A stretch of 64,000 nt of DNA from Plasmopara viticola. Its lineage: Eukaryota > Oomycota > Peronosporomycetes > Peronosporales > Peronosporaceae. Below the pieces are notes generated by a model. The model was not told the origin of the DNA. It did not search any database and saw nothing but the letters and a program-made list of their open reading frames with translations. Numbering within the stretch: the stretch's first letter is position 1; each line of letters begins with the position of its first letter. Location: NCBI GenBank assembly GCA_001695595.3, contig MBPM02000129.1:1-64000 (forward strand). The letters are read 5' to 3'. Position numbers and translations under genes: made by a program. Shown piece by piece: positions 1 through 12,518 of the stretch.

Positions 1-712
1 TACTTAGCAAACTTGACTGAGTTATTGCTCGAGCTGTGGTTGATTGTTATAAAACCCTCACTTCTTTGATCCGACACATTGGACGGGCCTTATGTGTGCC
101 TGGACCTATAAACGCTAATGTCACCATAAGCACGAACAAGAGCTAGCGAGAAACCGATGTATACGTGCTATACTTTCGTTAGCAGGGACCAATTGTATCA
201 AGAATGTGCATCGTAGCTGCTTGTTATAGAAATAAATTTAAATAAAACACCGGAATTATTCTCCACGAGAAAAGTAGCAAAATTTGACTTTAGAAGACAT
301 CGCTTTGTTGCAATTCTTCATGAAGACGCACGCCCACAAAAGAAAAAAAAATCATGTTGTTTTCGTCTTTGGTATAGCATCAACTTTCTTAGATCCTCTC
401 ACTTTCAGAGCGTAAAATTTTCTTGCTCGCGCTTCAAGGGGCAAAGTCTCAATTTTCGTATTTGGCTTACTTTTGAGCTCATTGATAACAATGGGCAAAG
501 CCATCCTTTCTTCTGGTGCGGCAATTTCCTATTGGAGTTTACTTCGAAGACGCTGAGAGCCTTGACTGTCGTCCACGATACCGTAACAAATGGCCAGGAA
601 TGGAGCTAGAATGAGCACGACACCGCACGATCGACGCATGCTACACTACTTGCAGTGCAAAAAAAATAGTGAGCTCATGGTCGTGCTGGGCCTGCAGAAA
701 CCGTATTTACTG
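1..712 (+). repeat. Left inverted-repeat arm of array unit (copy 1)
   Basis: Several blocks are reverse complements of the right end of the same unit. Positions 1-35 match about 4035-4077 (both hold CTCGAGCAAT or its complement). Positions 81-112 match 3968-3999. Positions 160-195 match about 3885-3922. Positions 565-712 match about 3470-3630, where AATGAGCACGA and GCACGATCGA sit opposite TCGTGCTCATT. Identity falls between blocks. The same arms occur in the other copies. Confidence 0.75.
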
Positions 713-1483
713 AAACAGTAAAAGGAGTAGCGCGTGTATGAGGGGTACAATTTTCTTGAATCAATGTATTCTACAGATACACTTTGATTAAAGAAGCGAA
801 AGTAAGGAAAGCCTTCAAGAAAGTTTAGATTATCAAATTTCGAGAGCCGCTTCCCCCCCCTTCGTCAACCGCCTTGCACCCCACTTTTTATAGCACCCCT
901 ACACGGTATTCGATTGACGTTGATACACACACAAAAAGACGAAATGTAGAAAAGCAGCGCGGATCGGGTGGAAGTCGAAGTAAAAGTCAAGACGAAGGAG
1001 GAGCTACAGCCAAGTTTGTGGTCGGCAAGTACGACGCAGAGGAGGACGATTATGTGGTGGTGCTACAGATCGCAGAGGACGCACAACGAACCCACCGACA
1101 GTTGGGCAGTAAGAAGTTTTTGTGGGGAGCTTTGGCTAGGCGAGATGTTCCTTTTTAAAAGTCAGGTTGCGTACCAGATCAAGAGAGTTTATGAAGTATG
1201 TTGAGATGCCGAGTAAAATTCGAGACATTCGAACAACAATCGCAAAGATCGACGGGAAGCTCGTCGTCGATACCTATTAACCGAGAGTTGTTACGCAGTG
1301 GCTGCCTTACAAGCAGGCGAATGTCATGAAGAAGAGTCTTGATCGCGCAAATGAGACTCAACTTGATAGTTTTGAGGAAGAGGTGGAAACGACGATATTT
1401 TGTACTGATTAAGAGAACGAAGTTAGCAACAAGAGAGAAGTGGGCATCGCTGCAGTAGCAGTTTTGACAAGCCACGTGGAGAT

Positions 1484-1831
1484 GTGCAATTGCACGATGA
1501 CATGCTGTCTTTACGCTTTTTAAAGATGAAACCTAGCGACCGTTCTGTTTTGAGGCAGCTGGTGAAAAAGTTTGGTTTGTCTGCTCTGGATCAAGCGACG
1601 ACGGTGCGATCACCTGGGTCTATTTACTGCAGAGTTTGTCAGGCGGTGGAAACAGGACTATTTCGCCTTTTGCTGCCCTATTCAACTCGCTATCCAACAC
1701 CAAGCAATTACATTCGGTGGATGGGTCGAATGGTGCTCGTATTGGCACTAGCACGATCGATGCACGGAGTATTCGCACCGTCGCAGAGCTGCGTCGAGTG
1801 CTGCACACAAACAAGTAACCGGAGGCAATGA
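1484..1831 (+). pseudogene. Conserved short reading frame in the array unit, function unknown
   Basis: A 115-aa open frame starts at MQLHDDMLSLRF and is repeated at 5658-6005, 9812-10,048 (cut short) and 13,226-13,573. A second overlapping frame (about 1636-1818) ends in AELRRVLHTNK in every copy, and just upstream a third frame reads RKRWKRRYFVLIKRTKL. The pattern of partial frames with stops between them looks like a decayed gene read in shifting frames. I recognise no family, and near-identity of the copies means persistence of the frame is weak evidence of selection. Confidence 0.25.
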
Positions 1832-2689
1832 TATTCCAAAAGCTTGATTAGCTCTTTCAATCCCGAAACACATGTGCGAATTTCACGCAACACTGAAAAT
1901 TGAAAGTTTTAATGTTGTGATCCTACAAAGACCCTTGATTGTTCCAGCCAACCAACATTCAAAACTTAAGGTAAAGGCGGTTTTAGCCCTGTATATTGAG
2001 GGGTGCTATAATAGTGGGGTATGGCGTAGTGAACGAGAACTGAAGCGACTCCCTAATAAAAAGGTTGTAAAAAACTGTGCGGTGTGCGCCAGTCTTACTT
2101 GAACAGCTAAAGCGACGTAAGCAATTTTTATAATTGATTATAATGTGATGGCTCGAGCAAGAGGAACGCAAAGTACTGTGTCAAACCGCGACGAATAAAA
2201 AACTAGCACTCGGACAGCCCTTAATGGCGCATCAGTCAAAAGTCATAATGGACTCAAAGGTTGACAGTACTGCAAAACAAAGCTGCAGTCTCTAAACATC
2301 ATTGAATTGGCTTAAAGCAGCCCTCGGCTTTCGTCTAGTAAGCTATGCGTCCGATTCTAGTCACAAGGGTGTTCAATACGACCGTGAGAGCCTTTTAATT
2401 TATCGTCGATCGGTGGAAGCGCCATTAGATGAGTACAACACATATCGCGACAATGCACAATGCTGTATTTCTACAACATATTTCTTTCAGAATCTTCACT
2501 CCCGGTTCAGCTTTAGAATTGGTCAAAAAATCTCAAAGGTGGTACAGCTGCTTAAGCTGATGCAATGGTTAAGGTGACTGTCGCTTTACTTAGGATGCTA
2601 TTCATTTCCGATCGTAGCTTAAGAAATGATGCAATTGCATCGCATAACAACGAATTACTACTTGCTATTACTTTAGGAGTAAGAGACAT

Positions 2690-3540
2690 TGCTAGATATT
2701 TTTAGACGGCATTGGTCTCCTTGAAGTACCGTTTAGTGGATAGAATCGAGATGATGTGTTTGCGATCAAGTAGTAAAGACAACGAATACTCTTCCGTATC
2801 GGAACGGCCGCTCCCATTGGTCGCATGGACGTTTTGTCGTTGTGGACCATATGTAGATGGTTTATGCGACGAATGGTGATTTGAAGATAAATGTGAGGGC
2901 GTACTTTGTAGGACAATGAAGTGCAAAAGGCGCAGTAGTATAATAACGCATTAAATAGAATTGCTTGATATTTAAGACGGCATTGGACCTCGCGACAGCA
3001 CGCATAGAATCTAACGGCCTTGCCTAAGTTCGCGTGATCAAGAACATTCTACCGGTATTCCATGTAAACGAAAGCTTTGCAAACATGGATAATCTTCTAG
3101 AAATTTAATTCGCCTCATTTCTTTCGCATGAGCAAATTATCGAAGTAAATGAGGTTTCTGCAGCTCAAGCACGGCCAGGAGCAATGGTGATGTGAAGATA
3201 ATGACAACGAAGTGCAAAAGGCGCAGTGGTATAATGTCGCAATAAATAGCAATGCTAGAAATTTCCTGACGACCTTGGACCTCGCGACAGGTACCTATGT
3301 ACGCATAGAAATTAAAGACCTTGCGGAATTTCGCGTAATCCGGAGTATACCCCGGTTCCATGTACATGAAAGCTTTGCAAACATGGATAGCCAGCCCACC
3401 AGAAATTTAACTCGTTTCTCTTCTTTCGCATCTTGTCGCTCTCATATGATCGTTACCCATCCTAGTTGGCAAATCATTTCAGTAAATAGAGTTTCTGCAG
3501 CTTAAGCACGACCAGAGGCCACTGTTCTTTTTGCACTACA
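2690..3540 (+). repeat. Three degenerate sub-repeats inside each unit
   Basis: Blocks of roughly 245-315 bp recur at about 2690-2934, 2935-3223 and 3224-3540. Shared marks are a GACGGCATTGG or GACGACCTTGG motif, GGACCTCGCGACAG with GCATAGAA downstream (last two blocks), GAAAGCTTTGCAAACATGGA, and GTGCAAAAGGCGCAGT at block ends. The other full copies hold the same blocks. No coding potential is evident. Confidence 0.7.
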
Positions 3541-4095
3541 AGTGGTGAAGCATGCTTCGTTCGTGCGGTTTCGTGCTCATTCTGGCTACCCTCCTGGCCA
3601 CTGGTCACGGTTACGAGGTCCCTCCCCCTATCGTCGCACTCCCCCTCCGCGCAATCGTCACTGATAAGTCGGGGATTAAATGTCGTGGAATCCACCGTCA
3701 AAACCATGCAAGCACGACAAGTTGACTCGTTGAAAGCCAAAGCTAAAGAGAAACCAAAACCGGCTTTAGTGACAAGAAAATATATTGTCCTTTGGTTTAC
3801 TCATTCAAATCAGTTGCTTTGTTTTTTTATGGAAAAAATACTACGGTCTGACTTATTGTAGCTACAAAGCCAATTTTTGATGTGATCGGTCGCTGATGAT
3901 GAAAGTATGCCACGTGCTATTGAACTTTCGCTGCACTTAGTTGGACGAAGCTCACTAACAAATAAGTATCCAGAGGTTCAGGCGCACATGAAGCCCGTCT
4001 TGTATCAAACAGACTCCAATAACACTTTACCGTTGCTCGAGCAATGACTCGGTCAAGTTTACTCTTAAAGTATGGTAAATGGCGATCAAAGGGCC
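3470..4095 (-). repeat. Right inverted-repeat arm of array unit (copy 1)
   Basis: Reverse complement of the left arm, conserved in blocks. The inner end carries TTTCTGCAG...AAGCACGACC and TGAAGCATGC, matching the complement of GCATGCTACAC in the left arm. The outer end carries GCTCGAGCAATGACTCGG. Long imperfect terminal inverted repeats of this size are known from Mutator-like and foldback DNA transposons. No transposase is visible, so family assignment is inference. Confidence 0.75.
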
Positions 4096-4220
4096 ACTAA
4101 TCTTGCCAAATATTAAAACACACTCTCTTTAAATACACAAAGAGCAGCGTCAACTTCACTGCAAAACGGCCTTTTGACCATACTTAGCAAACTTGACTGA
4201 GTTATTGCTCGAGCTGTGGT
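4035..4220. repeat. Inverted repeat spanning the unit junction
   Basis: The arm at 4035-4095 (GCTCGAGCAATGACTCGG through GATCAAAGGGCC) is the reverse complement, with small gaps, of about 4168-4214 (GGCCTTTTGACCATAC through ATTGCTCGAGC). The spacer is about 72 bp of AT-rich sequence. The same structure recurs near 8204-8390, 12,370-12,560 and 18,783-18,965. It could extrude a hairpin and may mark the true element ends. Confidence 0.75.
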
Positions 4221-7200
4221 TGATTGTTATAAAACCCTCACTTCTTTGATCCGACACATTGGACGGGCCTTATGTGTGCCTGGACCTATAAACGCTAATG
4301 TCACCATAAGCACGAACAAGAGCTAGCGAGAAACCGATGTATACGTGCTATACTTTCGTTAGCAGGGACCAATTGTATCAAGAATGTGCATCGTAGCTGC
4401 TTGTTATAGGAAATAAATTTAAATTAAAACACCGGAATTATTCTCCACGAGAAAAGTAGCAAAATTTGACTTAGAAGACATCGCTGATTTGTTTCAATTC
4501 TTCATGAGACGCACGCCCACAAAAGAAAAAAAGTCATGTTGTTTTCGTCTTTGGTATAGCATCGTATTTCTTAGATCCTCTCACTTTCAGAGCGTTAAAT
4601 TTTCTTGCTCGCGCTTCAAGGGGCAAAGTCTCAATTTTCGTATTTGGCTTACTTTTGAGCTCATTGATAACAATGGGCAAAGCCATCCTTTCTTCTGGTG
4701 CGGCAATTTCCTATTGGAGTTTACTTCGAAGACGCTGAGAGCCTTGACTGTCGTCCACGATACCGTAACAAATGGCCAGGAATGGAGCTAGAATGAGCAC
4801 GACACCGCACGATCGACGCATGCTACACTACTTGCAGTGCAAGGAAATAGTGAGCTCATGGTCGTGCTGGGCCTGCAGAAACCGTATTTACCGAAACAGT
4901 AAAAGGAGTAGCGCGTGCATGAGGGGTACAATTTTCTTGACTCAATGTATTCTACAGATACACTTTGATTAAGAAGCGAAAGTAAGGAAAGCCTTCAAGA
5001 AAGTTAGATTATCAAATTTCGAGAGCCGCTTCCCCCCCTTAGTCGCCTTGCACCCCACTTTTTAAAGCACCCCTACACGGTATTCGATTGACGTTGATAC
5101 ACACACAAAAAGACGAAATGTAGAAAAGCAGCGCGGATCGGGTGGAAGTCGAAGTAAAAGTCAAGACGAAGGAGGAGCTACAGCCAAGTTTGTGGTCGGC
5201 AAGTACGACGCAGAGGAGGACGATTATGTGGTGGTGCTACAGATCGCAGAGGACGCACAACGAACCCACCGACAGTTGGGCAGTAAGAAGTTTTTGTGGA
5301 GAGCTTTGGCTAGGCGAAAAGTTCCTAATAGCAAGTCAGATTGCGTACCAGATCAAGAGATTTTATGAAGTATGTTGAGATGCCGAGTAAAATTCGAGAC
5401 ATTCGAACAACAATCGCAAAGATCGACGGGAAGCTCGTCGTCGATACCTATTAACCGAGAGTTGTTACGCAGTGGCTGCCTTACAAGCAGGCGAATGTCA
5501 TGAAGAAGAGTCTTGATCGCGCAAATGAGACTCAACTTGATAGTTTTGAGGAAGAGGTGGAAACGACGATATTTTGTACTGATTAAGAGAACGAAGTTAG
5601 CAACAAGAGAGAAGTGGGCATCGCTGCAGTAGCAGTTTTGACAAGCCACGTGGAGATGTGCAATTGCACGATGACATGCTGTCTTTACGCTTTTTAAAGA
5701 TGAAACCTAGCGACCGTTCTGTTTTGAGGCAGCTGGTGAAAAAGTTTGGTTTGTCTGCTCTGGATCAAGCGACGACGGTGCGATCACCTGGGTCTATTTA
5801 CTGCAGAGTTTGTCAGGCGGTGGAAACAGGACTATTTCGCCTTTTGCTGCCCTATTCAACTCGCTATCCAATACCAAGCAATTACATTCGGTGGATGGGT
5901 CGAATGGTGCTCGTATTGGCACTAGCACGATCGATGCACGGAGTATTCGCACCGTCGCAGAGCTGCGTCGAGTGCTGCACACAAACAAGTAACCGGAGGC
6001 AATGATATTCCAAAAGCTTGATTAGCTCTTTCAATCCCGAAACACATGTGCGAATTTCACGCAACACTGAATATTGAAAGTTTTAATGTTGTAATCCTAC
6101 AAAGACCCTTGATTGTTCCAGCCAACCAACATTCAAAACTTAAGGTAAAGGCGGTTTTAGCCCTGTATATTGAGGGGTGCTATAATAGTGGGGTATGGCG
6201 TAGTGAACGAGAACTGAAGCGACTCCCTAATAAAAAGGTTGTAAAAAACTGTGCGGTGTGCGCCAGTCTTACTTGAACAGCTAAAGCGACGTAAGCAATT
6301 TTTATAATTGATTATTATGTAATGGCTCGAGCAAGAGGAACGCAAAGTACTGTGTCAAACCGCGACGAATAAAAAACTAGCGCTCGGACAGCCCTTAATG
6401 GCACATCAATCAAAAGTCATAATGGACTCAAAGGTTGACAGTACTGCAAAACAAAGCTGCAGTCTCTAAACATCATTGAATTGGCTTAAAGCAGCCCTCG
6501 GCTTTCGTCTAGTAAGCTGTGCGTCCGATTCTAGTCACAAGGGTGTTCAATACGACCGTGAGAGCCTTTTAATTATTGTCGATCGGTGGAAGCGCCATTA
6601 GATGAGTACAACACATATCGCGACAATGCACAATGCTGTATTTCTACAACATATTTCTTTCAGAATCTTCACTCCCGGTTCAGCTTTAGAATTGGTCAAA
6701 AAATCTCAAAGGTGGTCAGCTGCTTAAGCTGATGCAATGGTTAAGATGACTGTCGGTTTACTTAGGATGCTATTCATTTCCGATCGTAGCTTAAGAAATG
6801 ATGCAATTGCATCGCATAACAACGAATTACTACTTGCTATTACTTTAGGAGTAAGAGACATTGCTAGATATTTTTAGACGGCATTGGTCTCCTTGAAGTA
6901 CCGTTTAGTGGATAGAATCGAGATGATGTGTTTGCGATCAAGTAGTAAAGACAACGAATACTCCCCCGTATCGGAACGGCCGCTCCCATTGGTCGCATGG
7001 ACGTTTTGTCGTGTGGACCATATGTAGATGGTTTATGCGACGAATGGTGATTTGAAGATAAATGTGAGGGCGTACTTTGTAGGACAATGAAGTGCAAAAG
7101 GCGCAGTAGTATAATAACGCATTAAATAGAATTGCTTGATATTTAAGACGGCATTGGACCTCGCGACAGCACGCATAGAATCTAACGGCCTTGCCTAAGT

Positions 7201-8349
7201 TCGCGTGATCAAGAACATTCTACCGGTATTCCATGTAAACGAAAGCTTTGCAAACATGGATAATCTTCTAGAAATTTAATTCGCCTCATTTCTTTCGCAT
7301 GGCAAATTATCGAAGTAAATGAGGTTTCTGCAGCTCAAGCACGGCCAGGAGCAATGGTGATGTGAAGATAATGACAACGAAGTGCAAAAGGCGCAGTGGT
7401 ATAATGTCGCAATAAATAGAAATGCTAGAAATTTCCTGACGACCTTGGACCTCGCGACAGGTACCTATGTACGCATAGAAATAAAGACCTTGCGGAATTT
7501 CGCGTAATCCGGAGTATACCCCGGTTCCATGTACATGAAAGCTTTGCAAACATGGATAGCCAGCCCACCAGAAATTTAACTCGTCTCTCTTCTTTCGCAT
7601 CTTGTCGCTCTCATATGATCGTTACCCATCCTACTTGGCAAACCATTTCAGTAAATAGAGTTTTTGCAGCTCAAGCACGACCAGAGGCCACTGTTCTTTT
7701 TGCACTACAAGTGGTGAAGCATGCTTCGTTCGTGCGGTTTCGTGCTCATTCTGGCTACCCTCCTGGCCACTGGTCACGGTTACGAGGTCCCTCCCCCTAT
7801 CGTCGCACTCCCCCTCCGCGCAATCGTCACTGATAAGTCGGGGATTAAATGTCGTGGAATCCACCGTCAAAACCATGCAAGCACGACAAGTTGACTCGTT
7901 GAAAGCCAAAGCTAAAGAGAAACCAAAACCGGCTTTAGTGACAAGAAAATATATTGTCCTTTGGTTTACTCATTCAAATCAGTTGCTTTGTTTTTTTATG
8001 GAAAAAATACTACGGTCTGACTTATTGTAGCTACAAAGCCAATTTTTGATGTGATCGGTCGCTGATGATGAAAGTATGCCACGTGCTATTGAACTTTCGC
8101 TGCACTTAGTTGGACGAAGCTCACTAACAAATAAGTATCCAGAGGTTCAGGCGCACATGAAGCCCGTCTTGTATCAAACGGACTCCAATAACACTTTACC
8201 GTTGCTCGAGCAATGACTCGGTCAAGTTTACTCTTAAAGTATGGTAAATGGCGATCAAAGGGCCACTAATCTTGCCAAATATTAAAACACACTCTCTTTA
8301 AATACACAAAGAGCAGCGTCAACTTCACTGCAAAACGGCCTTTTGACCA
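4181..8349 (+). repeat. Array unit, copy 2
   Basis: 4169-bp unit nearly identical to copy 1 over its full length. Differences are mostly single bases and homopolymer length changes, for example in the A-run near 4525 and the C-run near 5035. This fits a very recent duplication or ongoing homogenisation. Confidence 0.9.
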
Positions 8350-11300
8350 TACTTAGCAAACTTGACTGAGTTATTGCTCGAGCTGTGGTTGATTGTTATA
8401 AAACCCTCACTTCTTTGATCCGACACATTGGACGGGCTTATGTGTGCCTGGACCTATAAACGCTAATGTCACCATAAGCACGAACGATAGCTAGCGAGAA
8501 ACCGATGTATACGTGCTATACTTGGACCAATAGTATCAAGAATGTGCATCGTAGCTGCTTGTGGTAGAAATTAAATTTAAAAAAACCGGAATTATTCTCC
8601 ACGAGAAAAGTAGCAAAATTTGACTGTAGAAGACATCTCTGATTTGTTTCAATTCTTCATGAGGACGCACGCCCACAAAAGAAAAAAAGTCATGTCGTTT
8701 TCGTCTTTGGTATAGCATCAACTTTCTTAGATCCTCTCACTTTCAGAGCGTAAATTTTCTTGCTCGCGCTTCAAGGGGCAAAGTCTCAATTTTCGTATTT
8801 GGCTTACTTTTGAGCTCATTGATAACAATGGGCAAAGCCATCCTTTCTTCTGGTGCGGCAATTTCCTATTGGAGTTTACTTCGAAGACGCTGAGAGCCTT
8901 GACTGTCGTCCACGATACCGTAACAAATGGCCAGGAATGGAGCTAGAATGAGCACGACACCGCACGATCGACGCATGCTACACTACTTGCAGTGCAAAAA
9001 ATAGTGAGCTCATGGTCGTGCTGGGCCTGCAGAAACCGTATTTACTGAAACAGTAAAAGGAGTAGCGCGTGCATGAGGGGTACAATTTTCTTGACTCAAT
9101 GTATTCTACAGATACACTTTGATTAAGAAGCGAAAGTAAGGAAAGCCTACAAGAAAGTTCAATTATCAAATTTCGAGAGCCGCTTCCCCCCCCTTAGTCG
9201 CCTTGCACCCCACTTTTTAAGCACCCCTACACGGTATTCGATTGACGTTGATACACACACAAAAAGACGAAATGTAGAAAAGCAGCGCGGATCGGGTGGA
9301 AGTCGAAGTAAAAGTCAAGACGAAGGAGGAGCTACAGCCAAGTTTGTGGTCGGCAAGTACGACGCAGAGGAGGACGATTATGTGGTGGTGCTACAGATCG
9401 CAGAGGACGCACAACGAACCCACCGACAGTTGGGCAGTAAGAAGTTTTTGTGGAGAGCTTTGGCTAGGCGAAAAGTTCCTAATAGCAAGTCAGATTGCGT
9501 ACCAGATCAAGAGATTTTATGAAGTATGTTGAGATGCCGAGTAAAATTCGAGACATTCGAACAACAATCGCAAAGATCGACGGGAAGCTCGTCGTCGATA
9601 CCTATTAACCGAGAGTTGTTACGCAGTGGCTGCCTTACAAGCAGGCGAATGTCATGAAGAAGAGTCTTGATCGCGCATATGAGACTCAACTTGATAGTTT
9701 TGAGGAAGAGGTGGAAACGACGATATTTTGTACTGATTAAGAGAACGAAGTTAGCAACAAGAGAGAAGTGGGCATCGCTGCAGTAGCAGTTTTGACAAGC
9801 CACGTGGAGATGTGCAATTGCACGATGACATGCTGTCTTTACGCTTTTTAAAGATGAAACCTAGCGACCGTTCTGTTTTGAGGCAGCTGGTGAAAAAGTT
9901 TGGTTTGTCTGCTCTGGATCAAGCGACGACGGTGCGATCACCTGGGTCTATTTACTGCAGAGTTTGTCAGGCGGTGGAAACAGGACTATTTCGCCTTTTG
10001 CTGCCCTATTCAACTCGCTATCCAATACCAAGCAATTACATTCGGTGAATGGGTCGAATGGTGCTCGTATTGGCACTAGCACGATCGATGCACGGAGTAT
10101 TCGCACCGTCGCAGAGCTGCGTCGAGTGCTGCACACAAACAAGTAACCGGAGGCAATGATATTCCAAAAGCTTGATTAGCTCTTTCAATCCCGAAACACA
10201 TGTGCGAATTTCACGCAACACTGAATATTGAAAGTTTTAATGTTGTGATCCTACAAAGACCCTTGATTGTTCCAGCCAACCAACATTCAAAACTTAAGGT
10301 AAAGGCGGTTTTAGCCCTGTATATTGAGGGGTGCTATAATAGTGGGGTATGGCGTAGTGAACGAGAACTGAAGCGACTCCCTAATAAAAAGGTTGTAAAA
10401 AACTGTGCGGTGTGCGCCAGTCTTACTTGAACAGCTAAAGCGACGTAAGCAATTTTTATAATTGATTATTATGTAATGGCTCGAGCAAGAGGAACGCAAA
10501 GTACTGTGTCAAACCGCGACGAATAAAAAACTAGCACTCGGACAGCCCTTAATGGCACATCAATCAAAAGTCATAATGGACTCAAAGGTTGACAGTACTG
10601 CAAAACAAAGCTGCAGTCTCTAAACATCATTGAACTGGCTTAAAGCAGCCCTCGGCTTTCGTCTAGTAAGCTGTGCGTCCGATTCTAGTCACAAGGGTGT
10701 TTAATACGACCGTGAGAGCCTTTTAATTATTGGTCGATCGGTGGAAGCGCCATTAGATGAGTACAACACATATCGCGACAATGCACAATGCTGTATTTCT
10801 ACAACATATTTCTTTCAGAATCTTCACTCCCGGTTCAGCTTTAGAATTGGTCAAAAAATCTCAAAGGTGGTACAGCTGCTTAAGCTGATGCAATGGTTAA
10901 GATGACTGTCGGTTTACTTAGGATGCTATTCATTTCCGATCGTAGCTTAAGAAATGATGCAATTGCATCGCATAACAACGAATTACTACTTGCTATTACT
11001 TTAGGAGTAAGAGACATTGCTAGATATTTTTAGACGGCATTGGTCTCCTTGAAGTACCGTTTAGTGGATAGAATCGAGATGATGTGTTTGCGATCAAGTA
11101 GTAAAGACAACGAATACTCCCGTATCGGAACGGCCGCTCCCATTGGTCGCATGGACGTTTTGTCGTGTGGACCATATGTAGATGGTTTATGCGACGAATG
11201 GTGATTTGAAGATAAATGTGAGGGCGTACTTTGTAGGACAATGAAGTGCAAAAGGCACAGTAGTATAATAACGCATTAAATAGAATTGCTTGATATTTAA

Positions 11301-12518
11301 GACGGCATTGGACCTCGCGACAGCACGCATAGAATCTAACGGCCTTGCCTAAGTTCGCGTGATCAAGAACATTCTACCGGTATTCCATGTAAACGAAAGC
11401 TTTGCAAACATGGATAATCTTCTAGAAATTTAATTCGCCTCATTTCTTTCGCATGGGCAAATTATCGAAGTAAATGAGGTTTCTGCAGCTCAAGCACGGC
11501 CAGGAGCAATGGTGATGTGAAGATAATGACAACGAAGTGCAAAAGGCGCAGTGGTATAATGTCGCAATAAATAGAAATGCTAGAAATTTTCTGACGGCCT
11601 TGGACTTCGCGACAGGTACCTATGTACGCATAGAAATTAACGACCTAGCGGAATTTCGCGTAATCCGGAGTATACTCCCGGTTCCATGTACATGAAAGCT
11701 TTGCAAACATGGATAGCCCACCAGAAATTTAAATCGTCTCTCTTCTTTCGCATCTTGTCGCTCTCATATGATCGTTACCCATCCTACTTGGCAAACCATT
11801 TCAGTAAATAGAGTTTTTGCAGCTCAAGCACGACCAGAGGCCACTATTCTTTTTGCGCTGCAAGTGGTGAAGTATGCGTCTTTCGTGCGGTTTCGTGCTC
11901 ATTCTAGCTACATTCCTGGCCACTGGTCACGGTAGCGAGGCCTCTGATTCCACCCCTCGTCGCACTCCCCCTCCGCGCAATCGTCACTGATAAGTCAAGG
12001 ATTAAATGTTGTGGAATCCACCCTTAAAACCATGCAAGCAAGAGAAGTTGACTCGTTGAAAGCCAAAGCTAAAGAGAAACCAAAACCGGGTATCGTACTC
12101 TTTAGTGACAAGAAAATATATTGTCCTTTGGTTTACTCATTCAAATCAGTTGCTTTGTTTTTTTATGGAAAAAATACTGCGGTCTGACTTATTGTAGCTA
12201 CCAAGCCAATTTTTGATGTGATCGGTCGCTGCTAATGAAAGTATGCCACGTGCTATTGAACTTTCGCTGCGCTTAGTTGGGTGAAGCTCACTAACAAATA
12301 AGTAATCAGAGGTCCTGGCGCACATGAAGCCCGTCTTGTGTATCAAACAGACTCCAATAGCACTTAAATGTTGCTAGAGCAATTACTTGGTCAAGTTTAC
12401 TTTTAAAGTATGATAAATGGCGGTCAAAGGGCCACTAATCTTGCCAAATATTCAAACACACTCTCTTAAAATACACAAAGAGCAGCGTCAACTTCACTGC
12501 AAACCGGCCTTTTGACCA
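8350..12518 (+). repeat. Array unit, copy 3 (mosaic)
   Basis: 4169-bp unit. Up to about 11,580 it follows copies 1 and 2. From there to its end it carries variants shared with copies 4 and 5, such as GCTGCTAATGAAAG near 12,226 where copies 1-2 read GCTGATGATGAAAG, and GGTCCTGGCGC near 12,311 where copies 1-2 read GGTTCAGGCGC. That mosaic pattern suggests unequal crossing-over or gene conversion. Confidence 0.85.

Larger units (their letters stand above)
1..4180 (+). repeat. Array unit, copy 1
   Basis: Full-length 4180-bp unit. Parts in order: left inverted-repeat arm (about 1-712), a region with decayed reading frames (about 870-1830), an AT-rich middle (about 1830-2690), three related sub-repeats (about 2690-3540), and the right arm (about 3470-4095). 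A spacer of about 72 bp precedes the next copy. No intact gene is seen. Confidence 0.9.

Noticed and set aside
1179..1475. 98-codon minus-strand frame repeated in copies 1-3 of the array (with a variant in copies 4-5)
   Set aside because: Repetition reflects recent duplication of the DNA; the opposite strand has equally good fragments and neither shows a known fold.
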